A stretch of DNA of 64,000 bases from JAGNLV01 sp964612145 (lineage in GTDB: Bacteria > Zixibacteria > MSB-5A5 > GN15 > FEB-12). Every line of letters begins with the position of its first letter. Positions within the stretch are counted from its first letter, which is position 1. The notes beneath the pieces are model-generated. The model saw nothing but the letters and a program-made list of their open reading frames with translations, was not told the origin of the DNA and did no database searches. The stretch spans positions 1 through 64,000 of the forward strand of contig CAZTBP010000002.1 in assembly GCA_964612145.1 (NCBI GenBank), in the 5' to 3' direction. Position numbers and translations under genes: made by a program. Of this stretch, positions 15,982 to 23,564 are shown piece by piece.

Positions 15982-16308
15982 TCAAATCTCCTCTCCGGTC
16001 TTGGCGTCAATGCGAACACGACGCTTTCGGCCGTCTTCCTCGATTAATTTGGTGGCGACTCTGGTCGGGCCACCGAGGGTGGAGCTGTACACCGCCAGGT
16101 TGCTGGCGTGGATAGGACCTTCGATAGTCACTATCCCGCCTTTGGGATTCTTCTGTGTCGGGCGCTGGCTGCGCTTGCGCATGTTGATCCCTTCTACCAC
16201 GGCGGTGTTTTTTTTGGGGTCAACGTGCAGGACCTTGCCGGTCTTGCCGCGATCTTCGCCGGCCAGGACGTATACGGTGTCACCTTTTCTAATATGCATA
16301 GTTCTCAT
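15982..16308 (-). CDS. rplX: 50S ribosomal protein L24
   Basis: 108 residues, or 105 if the ATG at 16299 (MHIRKGD) is used; GGAGGTGG lies just before both, so the start is undecided. An early assembly initiator for the large subunit. The KOW motif GDTVYVLAGEDRGKTGKVL is at the N-terminus. It lies 10 bp after rplN and 11 bp before rplE. Confidence 0.98.
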   Translation of the reverse strand: MRTMHIRKGDTVYVLAGEDRGKTGKVLHVDPKKNTAVVEGINMRKRSQRPTQKNPKGGIVTIEGPIHASNLAVYSSTLGGPTRVATKLIEEDGRKRRVRIDAKTGEEI

Positions 16309-16318
16309 CCACCTCCGC

Positions 16319-16684
16319 TTAGAGTACCTCAGGCGCGAGGGAAATAATTTTCATGAACTTCTTTTCGCGAAGTTCTCGAGCGACCGGTCCGAAGATGCGG
16401 GTGCCGCGCGGTTCCATCGCGTCGTTGATAATCACCGCTGCGTTGTCGGAAAACCGAATCAGCGATCCGTCACGCCGGCGGAGCGAAGACTTGGTTCGGA
16501 CGATAACCGCCCGACAGACTTCAGATTTTTTTACCGTTCCGCCGGGGATGGCTTCCTTGACCGCGACCACGACAATGTCGCCAATGGAGGCGTATTTCTT
16601 CCGCCCGCCGAGCACGCGGAAACACATTGCCTTTTTCGCGCCGGAATTATCGGCCACATTAAGAAGCGTATACTCCTGAACCAT
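16319..16684 (-). CDS. rplN: 50S ribosomal protein L14
   Basis: 121 residues, standard. A beta-barrel protein at the subunit interface that forms bridges with 16S rRNA and is the docking site of the silencing factor RsfS. QEYTLLNVADNSGAKKAMCFRV opens it, and the signature with RIFGPVARELREK is present. It follows rpsQ after 57 bp, one of the longer gaps in the spc region. Confidence 0.99.
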   Translation of the reverse strand: MVQEYTLLNVADNSGAKKAMCFRVLGGRKKYASIGDIVVVAVKEAIPGGTVKKSEVCRAVIVRTKSSLRRRDGSLIRFSDNAAVIINDAMEPRGTRIFGPVARELREKKFMKIISLAPEVL

Positions 16685-16741
16685 GTATCTACCTACACCT
16701 TTATTACGCTAGCGTCGTTCGCTAATCTTGACTCAGACTGT

Positions 16742-17008
16742 TTACTTGGCTCGCTCGACAACTTCCACCAGGCGCCAGCGTTTCTTGCTGGACAGCCTCC
16801 GGGTTTCCATAACCCGCACAACATCACCCTCACGGGCGTCGTTTGTTTCGTCATGCGCGTACAGTTTCGACGTCGTACGGAACGTCTTCTTGTACAGCGG
16901 GTGCGGACGGGTCCGTTCCAGCCGAATCACAATCGTCTTATCCATTTTGTCCGAAACTACTGTACCAAGACGCACCTTGCGTCGATTTCGAACGGTCGTA
17001 TCAGCCAT
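16742..17008 (-). CDS. rpsQ: 30S ribosomal protein S17
   Basis: 88 residues. A primary 16S rRNA binder with an OB fold. The signature GTVVSDKMDKTIVIRLERT and the YKKTFRTTSKLYAHDE loop are present. It is the last gene of the S10 operon in classical terms and continues without a visible terminator into rplN. Confidence 0.99.
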   Translation of the reverse strand: MADTTVRNRRKVRLGTVVSDKMDKTIVIRLERTRPHPLYKKTFRTTSKLYAHDETNDAREGDVVRVMETRRLSSKKRWRLVEVVERAK

Positions 17009-17029
17009 TTAGTCAAACCTCTATTACGG

Positions 17030-17287
17030 TTACTTTTTCTCTTTTTTTTCGCTTTCCGGCAGAATGGATGTCGCCATGTCAGCCAGTTTTCGAATGCCCT
17101 TGTCATCTTCGGTCAGCACCGTCTCAATCTTGGCCAGCTCGCGCCGGACCGTCCGCAAACGGAGCGGATTGTCCAGGGCTTTCAGCGACGAGCGCATGCG
17201 CAGGTTGAACTGCTCATCCAGCAAGTCGTTCCTTCTCTGCAAAATTTCGTCGCGTGTCATTTCCCGCAGGGACTGTACCTTCAACAC
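17030..17287 (-). CDS. rpmC: 50S ribosomal protein L29
   Basis: 85 residues, slightly longer than the usual 60-70 because of a Lys/Glu-rich C-terminal tail (ILPESEKKEKK). Forms an alpha-helical hairpin near the tunnel exit with L23, where trigger factor and SRP dock. LREMTRDEILQRRNDLLDEQFNLR is the family pattern. Only 3 bp separate it from rplP. Confidence 0.98.
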   Translation of the reverse strand: MLKVQSLREMTRDEILQRRNDLLDEQFNLRMRSSLKALDNPLRLRTVRRELAKIETVLTEDDKGIRKLADMATSILPESEKKEKK

Positions 17288-17290
17288 GGT

Positions 17291-17713
17291 TTACACTCCT
17301 TCCGTCTCAGCACGCAAGACAAACTTGGTTCGCAGCGGCAGCTTGTTGGCGCCCAGGCGCAGCGCCTCGCGCGCGGCCGCCTCGGTCACACCTTCGATCT
17401 CAAACAGGATGCGGCCCGGTTTTACGACTGCTACCCAGTATTCCGGGGCGCCTTTTCCCTTGCCCATGCGGGTCTCGGCCGGTTTCTTGGTAACCGGCTT
17501 ATCGGGGAAGACGCGGATCCAGATTTTCCCGCCGCGTTTGATGGAGCGGGTCATGGCGATACGGGCGGCCTCGATCTGCCGGTTAGTCAGCCAGCACGGT
17601 TCGAGTGCCTTCAGTCCGAATTCACCGAAATTCACGGCGGCGCCGCCTTTGGCCTTGCCGGCCATGCGGCCACGCATCTGCTTACGATATTTTACTTTCT
17701 TCGGCTGTAACAT
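17291..17713 (-). CDS. rplP: 50S ribosomal protein L16
   Basis: 140 residues. Organises the tRNA-binding A site of the large subunit near the peptidyl-transferase centre. LQPKKVKYRKQMRGRMAGKA and the signature RMGKGKGAPEYWVAVVKPG are conserved. It lies between rpsC (29 bp) and rpmC (3 bp). Confidence 0.99.
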   Translation of the reverse strand: MLQPKKVKYRKQMRGRMAGKAKGGAAVNFGEFGLKALEPCWLTNRQIEAARIAMTRSIKRGGKIWIRVFPDKPVTKKPAETRMGKGKGAPEYWVAVVKPGRILFEIEGVTEAAAREALRLGANKLPLRTKFVLRAETEGV

Positions 17714-17742
17714 TCGCTAGTTCTCCAGTCTCTCCGCGGGTG

Positions 17743-18645
17743 CTATTCCGACTTCCCGGACGAGGTATCCTCGCCGCCTTTATTCTCGGCCTTCGGTCCG
17801 GCGTTCCCGGCGCCCTTATCGGAATCGGCCGGCTTGGCGCCGCCTTCGGGGCGACGGCCTTTGGGCGGCGGACCGCCGGCACCCGGCTGTCCGGCACGAC
17901 GGACCTTGCCGCGCGGACGCGGGCGCTTCCGTCCCTTGTCGCCGCGACCGCGTTTCGGACGGGCGGTTGGGGCCTGCTGATCCGGCTTCTCGTCTTCGGT
18001 CTGCAGGTATTTGCCTCTCTCGAGGACTTCACCCTTGCAGATCCAGACCTTCACGCCAATCGTGCCGTAAGTCGTGTTGGCGGTCGATTCGGCGTAGTCG
18101 ATGTCGGCACGAAGGGTGTGCAACGGGACACGACCGTCACGATACTTCTCGACGCGGGCGATTTCAGCGCCACCAAGACGTCCACCACACTGAATCTTGA
18201 TACCCACGGCACCCATCTTCATGGTCGCCGCGAGGGACTTCTTCATGGCCCGACGGAAAGCCACGCGGCCCTCAAGCTGGCGGGCAATCGAGTCGGCAAC
18301 AAGCTGGGCGTTGAGCTCCGCTTTGCGCACCTCAACAATGTTCAGCATGATATCTTTCTGGGTCAGCAACTGCAACTCGGCGCGCAGTTTGTCGACCTCA
18401 GCACCCTTACGGCCGATGACGATACCCGGTCGCGATGTGTGGATATCCACGGTGACCTTTTTGGGCGCCCGTGAAATCATCACATTGGCAATGCCGGCGT
18501 TTTCCAGCCGCTTATGAATATACCGCTTGACCAACAGGTCCTCATGGACGAGGCTGGCGAAGTTCCGATCGGAGGCAAACCACCGGCTGTTCCAGGTTCT
18601 CGTTATTCCGAGGCGCAACCCGATCGGATGTGTCTTCTGTCCCAC
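17743..18645 (-). CDS. rpsC: 30S ribosomal protein S3 with long C-terminal extension
   Basis: 300 residues; most S3 proteins have 205-240. The conserved part (1 to about 211) includes the KH domain with GIVIGRKGAEVDKLR (near 74-88) and the C-terminal domain with VEKYRDGRVPLHTLRADIDY. S3 lines the mRNA entry tunnel and helps unwind mRNA. From about 212 a low-complexity extension follows: first Arg/Lys/Gly/Pro-rich (RPKRGRGDKGRKRPRPRGK), then acidic (KAENKGGEDTSSGKSE). It is probably disordered. The start is GTG. It lies 24 bp after rplV. Confidence 0.97.
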   Translation of the reverse strand: MGQKTHPIGLRLGITRTWNSRWFASDRNFASLVHEDLLVKRYIHKRLENAGIANVMISRAPKKVTVDIHTSRPGIVIGRKGAEVDKLRAELQLLTQKDIMLNIVEVRKAELNAQLVADSIARQLEGRVAFRRAMKKSLAATMKMGAVGIKIQCGGRLGGAEIARVEKYRDGRVPLHTLRADIDYAESTANTTYGTIGVKVWICKGEVLERGKYLQTEDEKPDQQAPTARPKRGRGDKGRKRPRPRGKVRRAGQPGAGGPPPKGRRPEGGAKPADSDKGAGNAGPKAENKGGEDTSSGKSE

Positions 18646-18669
18646 GTAAACTCCTGTATCCTAATCTGC

Positions 18670-19266
18670 TTATTCTTCGCTTTTTTTGGTCGCGGTCTTT
18701 TTGGCCGCGGACTTCTTGGCGGTCGATTTCTTTTTGGTCGCCGGCTTCTTCTTTGCCGTCTTTTTCTTCGTTGCCGACTTCTTCTTAGCGGCCTTTTTTG
18801 TCGCCGCAGATTTCTTCTTGGCCGCCGTCTTCTTCTTAGACGGAGCGGCCTCTTCGTCTGCCGCAGCAGCCTTCCTGGCTTTGCTGCGAGGCGCCGGTTT
18901 GGCGCGTTCCTCGAGGTCAACGTCCGCCTCGACTCGCACCGTCAGGTGGCAGTGCCGCTTGCGGATACGGAAGACTCGTCCCATCGATTGGAACCGCACT
19001 CTTTTCGCCGTCGGGGCAGCGTCAACAAAGATATCTTTGATGTAGAGATCTTCCGGATGCAGGTTATCGGTGCCTTCCGTTGACAGGGCGTTAGCCACGG
19101 CCGACTTGACCGTTTTGGCGATGTGATGAGCTGCGATTCTCGGCGTAAAATTCAGCATACCAAGCGCCCTTTCGACCGGCAGGCCCTTAACCATATCGGC
19201 CACCAGACGCATCTTACGCGGCGGGATGCTTACGAATCGAAGCCGTGCTGTAGCTTGGACCAGCAT
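18670..19266 (-). CDS. rplV: 50S ribosomal protein L22 with histone H1-like tail
   Basis: 198 residues against the usual 110-120. The conserved fold (1 to about 117), with PPRKMRLVADMVKGLPVERAL and the RKRHCHLTVRV region, lines the nascent-peptide tunnel; macrolide-resistance changes occur in its beta-hairpin. From about 122 the protein becomes a Lys/Ala/Thr/Ser repeat tail (units such as KKKTAAKKKSAA and TKKAAKKKSA), ending KKSEE. The same 12-residue unit occurs in the tail of L17. The tail must lie at or outside the ribosome surface. It is followed by rpsC after 24 bp. Confidence 0.97.
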   Translation of the reverse strand: MLVQATARLRFVSIPPRKMRLVADMVKGLPVERALGMLNFTPRIAAHHIAKTVKSAVANALSTEGTDNLHPEDLYIKDIFVDAAPTAKRVRFQSMGRVFRIRKRHCHLTVRVEADVDLEERAKPAPRSKARKAAAADEEAAPSKKKTAAKKKSAATKKAAKKKSATKKKTAKKKPATKKKSTAKKSAAKKTATKKSEE

Positions 19267-19275
19267 CGTTACACC

Positions 19276-19566
19276 TTACCCTTTCACCCTTGAAGACCGT
19301 TCCGCCATCCTGCCCCCGTGACCGCGAAAGGTGCGTGTAATAGCAAACTCGCCGAACTTGTGTCCGACCATGTTTTCCGTCACGTAGATCGGAATAAACT
19401 TGTTGCCGTTATGCACGGCGAAGGTAAGTCCGACGAACTCCGGGAGGATGGTCGAGCGACGCGACCAGGTCTTGATGACCCTTTTATCGCCGGTCTGGTT
19501 CAGGGATTCCACCTTCTTCGCCAACGAGGCGTCGATATACGGTCCTTTTTTCAGTGATCGAGGCAT
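19276..19566 (-). CDS. rpsS: 30S ribosomal protein S19
   Basis: 96 residues, standard. In the 30S head with S13, contacting the 50S at bridge B1a. PRSLKKGPYIDASLAKKVE opens the protein and GHKFGEFAITRTFRGH near the end is the family signature. It lies 25 bp after rplB and 9 bp before rplV. Confidence 0.99.
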   Translation of the reverse strand: MPRSLKKGPYIDASLAKKVESLNQTGDKRVIKTWSRRSTILPEFVGLTFAVHNGNKFIPIYVTENMVGHKFGEFAITRTFRGHGGRMAERSSRVKG

Positions 19567-19591
19567 CTATCGTTCTCCGTTCCTTCCAATC

Positions 19592-20422
19592 TTATATCTT
19601 GGATCGCCGATCCTGGATCAGGTGATCATTGGATTTCCGCTTGCTGCGCGTCTTGTATCCCTTGGTGGGCTTACCCCAGGGCGTGCAGGGGTGACGACCA
19701 CCGGAACTGCGGCCCTCGCCGCCACCCATCGGGTGATCGATCGGGTTCATGGCCACACCACGCACCGACGGCCTGCGGCCGCGCCAACGCGACGCACCGG
19801 CTTTGCCCCAGACGACGTTCTTATGGTCGACATTCGAGACCTGCCCGATAGTACCATAGCAGTTGCCGGCAACCGTGCGAACTTCGCCGGACGGCATCTT
19901 CAGAATGGCCTTGTTGCCGTCTTTAGCGACCAGTTGCGCAAACGATCCGGCCGAGCGAACCATCTGGCCGCCTTTGCCGGGACGCATTTCGATATTATGA
20001 ATATTGGTGCCCAGCGGCATGTTGGCCAGCGGCATGGCGTTCCCGGGCTGAATATCCACCCGTTCTCCGGCCACGACGCGCATATTAATCTGCAAGCCGG
20101 CCGGCGCCAGGATGTATCGCTTCTCGCCATCGACATAGTGCAGCAGCGCGATACGAGCCGAGCGGTTGGGGTCGTATTCTATAGAGGCAACGCGGGCCGG
20201 AATCTCACGCTTATTGCGCTTGAAATCAACTTTGCGATAATGGCGCTTGTGACCGCCACCGCGGCACCAGGAGGTGATGCGACCTTTGTTGTTACGTCCG
20301 CCGGACTTCTTCAACGGCTCCAGCAGCGATTTCTCCGGCACGCTTGAAGTAACTTCTTCAAACGTCGAAACCGTGCGGGATCGCAGCGACGGCGTTATCG
20401 GGCGAAACTTTTTAACAGGCAT
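19592..20422 (-). CDS. rplB: 50S ribosomal protein L2
   Basis: 276 residues. A primary 23S rRNA binder required for subunit association and peptidyl-transferase assembly. The OB and SH3-like domains are present, and the conserved loop VRGVAMNPIDHPMGGGEGR contains the functionally important His. It lies 21 bp after rplW. Confidence 0.99.
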   Translation of the reverse strand: MPVKKFRPITPSLRSRTVSTFEEVTSSVPEKSLLEPLKKSGGRNNKGRITSWCRGGGHKRHYRKVDFKRNKREIPARVASIEYDPNRSARIALLHYVDGEKRYILAPAGLQINMRVVAGERVDIQPGNAMPLANMPLGTNIHNIEMRPGKGGQMVRSAGSFAQLVAKDGNKAILKMPSGEVRTVAGNCYGTIGQVSNVDHKNVVWGKAGASRWRGRRPSVRGVAMNPIDHPMGGGEGRSSGGRHPCTPWGKPTKGYKTRSKRKSNDHLIQDRRSKI

Positions 20423-20443
20423 TGCTGAGCACCATCCTTATCA

Positions 20444-20734
20444 CTAAATATTCTCGAACATCGAGATCGATTCGCCTGCTTTCAGGCGAACAACTGCTTT
20501 TTTCCAGGTGGGGCGTCGGCCTTCATTGCGACCCATGCGCCGGACTTTACCGGGCATGATCATGGTTCGAACCGATTGCACCTTGACCTGGAAAGCCTGT
20601 TCGATAGCTTGCTTAATCTTGTATTTATTAGCGGTCCTGTCGACCTCAAACACGTATTCGTTATTCAATTCCCGCAGAATTGTTGTGCGTTCAGTCTGCA
20701 CGTGCGACTTGATCACCAGCCTTGGGTCCTTCAT
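20444..20734 (-). CDS. rplW: 50S ribosomal protein L23
   Basis: 96 residues. Located at the exit of the peptide tunnel, the docking point for trigger factor and SRP. YVFEVDRTANKYKIKQAIEQAF and the extended loop with GRNEGRRPTWKKAVVRLK are typical. Its start overlaps the rplD stop by 4 nt (ATGA), so translation is likely coupled. Confidence 0.99.
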   Translation of the reverse strand: MKDPRLVIKSHVQTERTTILRELNNEYVFEVDRTANKYKIKQAIEQAFQVKVQSVRTMIMPGKVRRMGRNEGRRPTWKKAVVRLKAGESISMFENI

Positions 20735-21354
20735 GCGAACACCTCCCCTACTTTCTCAAGGCCGGCTTTCGTGAAAATCACGACATCGGCATTGAGAACA
20801 TCGTAGCCGTTGGCCAGCGCCGCCCGGCAGTATTTGACTTTCGGGAGGTTTCGGCACGACCGCATCAGGTTGTCATCGCGACCCTCGTGCAAAACGAGGA
20901 GCTTCCGGCCGCTGAGTTCGAGTTTGTCAACCAGACCGGCAATGGCCTTGGTTTTCGGCCCTTCAAGCTGGATCTGGTCCAGCACCCGAATACCCTCGGT
21001 GGCGGCTTTATCTGAGAAAATCGACTTCAAAGCCAGCTTTTTCATCTTGCGCGGAAGCTTGTTGCCATATGAGCGGGGCTGCGGACCGAAAACGGTACCG
21101 CCACCACGCCACAGGGGTGAGCGGATAGTTCCGGCACGGGCGCGACCGGTGCCTTTCTGGCGCCATGGCTTGCGGCCGCCGCCTTGAACATCGGAGCGGA
21201 CCTTGGTCTTGGCCGTTCCCTGTCGCTGGCGGGCGAGGTAGTTCACTATATACTGGTGAACCACCGCCTCATTGGGCTTCACCCCGAATACGTCCGGGTT
21301 GAGCTCAACCGAGCCGACTTCCTTACCTTCTTGATTGTATACTTTTGCGTTCAT
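20731..21354 (-). CDS. rplD: 50S ribosomal protein L4
   Basis: 207 residues. The globular domain and the long loop (SDVQGGGRKPWRQKGTGRAR) that reaches into the peptide tunnel are clear. In E. coli L4 also represses its own operon through a leader upstream of rpsJ; here rpsJ is only 19 bp from tuf, so that leader is absent. It lies 12 bp after rplC. Confidence 0.99.
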   Translation of the reverse strand: MNAKVYNQEGKEVGSVELNPDVFGVKPNEAVVHQYIVNYLARQRQGTAKTKVRSDVQGGGRKPWRQKGTGRARAGTIRSPLWRGGGTVFGPQPRSYGNKLPRKMKKLALKSIFSDKAATEGIRVLDQIQLEGPKTKAIAGLVDKLELSGRKLLVLHEGRDDNLMRSCRNLPKVKYCRAALANGYDVLNADVVIFTKAGLEKVGEVFA

Positions 21355-21366
21355 CTTCAGTATCCG

Positions 21367-21996
21367 TTACTTACCGCGATTTGTCGTTCGCACTTTCACC
21401 AGCGTCCCGCGATGTCCCGGAACGGATCCCCTTATCAGCAGGAGATTCTCTTTTTCGTAAACTCGCACAACCCTCAGGTTGAGTACAGTCTTGGTGTCCT
21501 TGCCCATGCGTCCGGCCATTTTGATGCCTTTGAAGACGCGCGACGGGTAGGACGACTGACCGATGGAGCCGGGGGCACGCCAACGGTCGGACTGTCCGTG
21601 GGTCTTGTTCGCGCCGGAGAAATTATGACGCTTCATAGTACCCTGAAACCCAAGACCGCGGGAGATTCCGGTGACATCGACCTTTTCGCCCGGCCGGAAC
21701 ATGGCTACGGTGAGTTCCGAGCCTACTTCAACATCCGGATCTTCGGTCTTGACCTCGCGCAGGTACTGAGTCGGTTCGATACCGGCCGTAGTAAACTGAC
21801 CGGCCATCGGTTTGCTGACGCGGCTTTTCTTCCGCTTACCGAAGCCGACCTGAAGCGCCTGGTAACCATGTTCCTCGACGGTTCTCTTGGCGACGACGGG
21901 ACACGGGCCGGCTTCGATCACCGTAACCGGTACCGCTTCGCCGGACTCTTCGAAGACGCGGGTCATTCCAAGTTTTTTGCCCAATATCTCTTTCAT
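21367..21996 (-). CDS. rplC: 50S ribosomal protein L3
   Basis: 209 residues from the ATG at 21996 (MKEILGKKLGMTRVF), preceded by an AAGGCGAG site; the longer frame to 22035 lies in rpsJ. An early assembly protein whose extension reaches the peptidyl-transferase centre. The signature includes FSGANKTHGQSDRWRAPGSI and the conserved Gln in it is a methylation site in E. coli. Confidence 0.99.
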   Translation of the reverse strand: MKEILGKKLGMTRVFEESGEAVPVTVIEAGPCPVVAKRTVEEHGYQALQVGFGKRKKSRVSKPMAGQFTTAGIEPTQYLREVKTEDPDVEVGSELTVAMFRPGEKVDVTGISRGLGFQGTMKRHNFSGANKTHGQSDRWRAPGSIGQSSYPSRVFKGIKMAGRMGKDTKTVLNLRVVRVYEKENLLLIRGSVPGHRGTLVKVRTTNRGK

Positions 21997-22009
21997 ATCT
22001 CGCCTTCCG

Positions 22010-22318
22010 TCAGGTCTTGATCTCCACGTCGACACCCGCGGGCAGATCGAGCTTCATCAGCGCGTCCACTGTCTGGGGAGTCGAATCATAGATGTCGATC
22101 AAACGCTTATGAATCCTGGTCTCGAACTGCTCGCGCGACTTTTTGTCTACGTGCGGCGACCGGAGCACGGTGTAGACCGTACGCTTCGTCGGCAGCGGCA
22201 CCGGCCCGACAATACGGGCGCCGGTGCGCAGCACGGTTTGTGCGATTTCTTTCGTCGACCGGTCCAGCGCGTAGTGATCGTACGCTTTCAGTCGTATACG
22301 TATTTTCTGTACGTTCAT
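22010..22318 (-). CDS. rpsJ: 30S ribosomal protein S10
   Basis: 102 residues. Part of the 30S head; also acts as NusE, partnering NusB in antitermination. QKIRIRLKAYDHYALDRSTKEI opens it and RTGARIVGPVPLPTKRTVYTVLRSPHVDKKSREQFE is in family form (given here as two adjoining blocks). First gene of the S10 operon, joined to tuf copy 1 with only 19 bp between, without a leader. Confidence 0.99.
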   Translation of the reverse strand: MNVQKIRIRLKAYDHYALDRSTKEIAQTVLRTGARIVGPVPLPTKRTVYTVLRSPHVDKKSREQFETRIHKRLIDIYDSTPQTVDALMKLDLPAGVDVEIKT

Positions 22319-22337
22319 ATTCCGTGCTATCTCGCTG

Positions 22338-23546
22338 CTATTCTATAATCTCGGCGACAACACCGGCACCGACCGTTCGGCCACCCTCACGAATCGCGAA
22401 GCGAAGCTCTTTCTCCATCGCGATCGGCTGGATAAGCTCCACCGTCATCTGCACATTGTCACCAGGCATTACCATCTCTACATTCTCAGGAAGCGTCGCA
22501 ACCCCAGTCACGTCGGTCGTGCGGAAATAAAACTGGGGACGATAACCCGTGAAAAACGGCGTATGACGTCCACCCTCTTCCTTGGTCAGCACGTACACCT
22601 CAGCCTTGAACTTCGTGTGCGGCTTGATCGAACCGGTCTTCGCAAGCACCATACCACGCTCGATCGCCTCTTTGTCGACACCGCGAAGCAACAGACCAAC
22701 GTTGTCGCCCGCCTCGCCGCTGTCAAGCAGCTTGCGGAACATCTCGACTCCCGTCACGACCGTCTTGCGCGTCTCCCGAATACCTACGATCTCAACTTCC
22801 TCACCCTGCTTGATGATGCCACGCTCGATACGACCGGTCGCTACCGTCCCACGACCCGTGATCGAAAAAATGTCCTCTACAGGCATCAAAAACGGCTTGT
22901 CCGTCTCACGCTTCGGCTCCGGAATGTAGCTGTCAAGCGCATCCAGAAGCTCGATTATCGACTTGAACTCAGGCGCATCAAGATTCTTGCCCGCATCCGA
23001 ACCAGCCGTCATCGCCTCAAGTGCCGAACCACGGATAACCGGCACTTCGTCACCCGGAAAATCATACTGGCTCAACAGGTCGCGAACTTCCAGCTCAACC
23101 AGGTCAAGCAGCTCAGGATCATCAACCTGATCAATCTTATTTAAATACACCACGATAAACGGCACTCCCACCTGGCGGGCCAGAAGAATGTGTTCGCGCG
23201 TCTGAGGCATCGGACCGTCAGCAGCCGATACCACCAAAATCGCTCCATCCATCTGAGCCGCACCCGTGATCATGTTCTTCACGTAGTCCGCGTGACCCGG
23301 ACAGTCAACGTGCGCGTAGTGACGAACATCAGATTCGTACTCTACGTGAGCCGTCGCTATCGTGATGCCACGCTCACGCTCTTCAGGTGCATTGTCGATC
23401 GAATCAAACGACCGGACCTGCGTCCCGGTCTTCCGCGACAACGCCATCGTCATCGCTGCCGTCAAGGTCGTCTTACCATGGTCAACGTGACCAATCGTAC
23501 CGACGTTCACATGCGGCTTGGTCCGTTCAAACTTCTGCTTCGCCAT
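22338..23546 (-). CDS. tuf: Elongation factor Tu, copy 1
   Basis: 402 residues. GTPase that brings aminoacyl-tRNA to the ribosomal A site. G1 GHVDHGKT is near residue 19, G3 DCPGHADY, G4 NKID; domains 2 and 3 follow. A second gene with the same protein lies at 38329-39537. Identity at the DNA level extends from the last sense codon through the coding region to 17 bp upstream of the start codon (23563), while the stop codons differ (TAG here, TAA there). It lies between fusA and rpsJ, the classical tufA position. Confidence 0.99.
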   Translation of the reverse strand: MAKQKFERTKPHVNVGTIGHVDHGKTTLTAAMTMALSRKTGTQVRSFDSIDNAPEERERGITIATAHVEYESDVRHYAHVDCPGHADYVKNMITGAAQMDGAILVVSAADGPMPQTREHILLARQVGVPFIVVYLNKIDQVDDPELLDLVELEVRDLLSQYDFPGDEVPVIRGSALEAMTAGSDAGKNLDAPEFKSIIELLDALDSYIPEPKRETDKPFLMPVEDIFSITGRGTVATGRIERGIIKQGEEVEIVGIRETRKTVVTGVEMFRKLLDSGEAGDNVGLLLRGVDKEAIERGMVLAKTGSIKPHTKFKAEVYVLTKEEGGRHTPFFTGYRPQFYFRTTDVTGVATLPENVEMVMPGDNVQMTVELIQPIAMEKELRFAIREGGRTVGAGVVAEIIE

Positions 23547-23564
23547 AACTCGGGCTTGCCTCCG

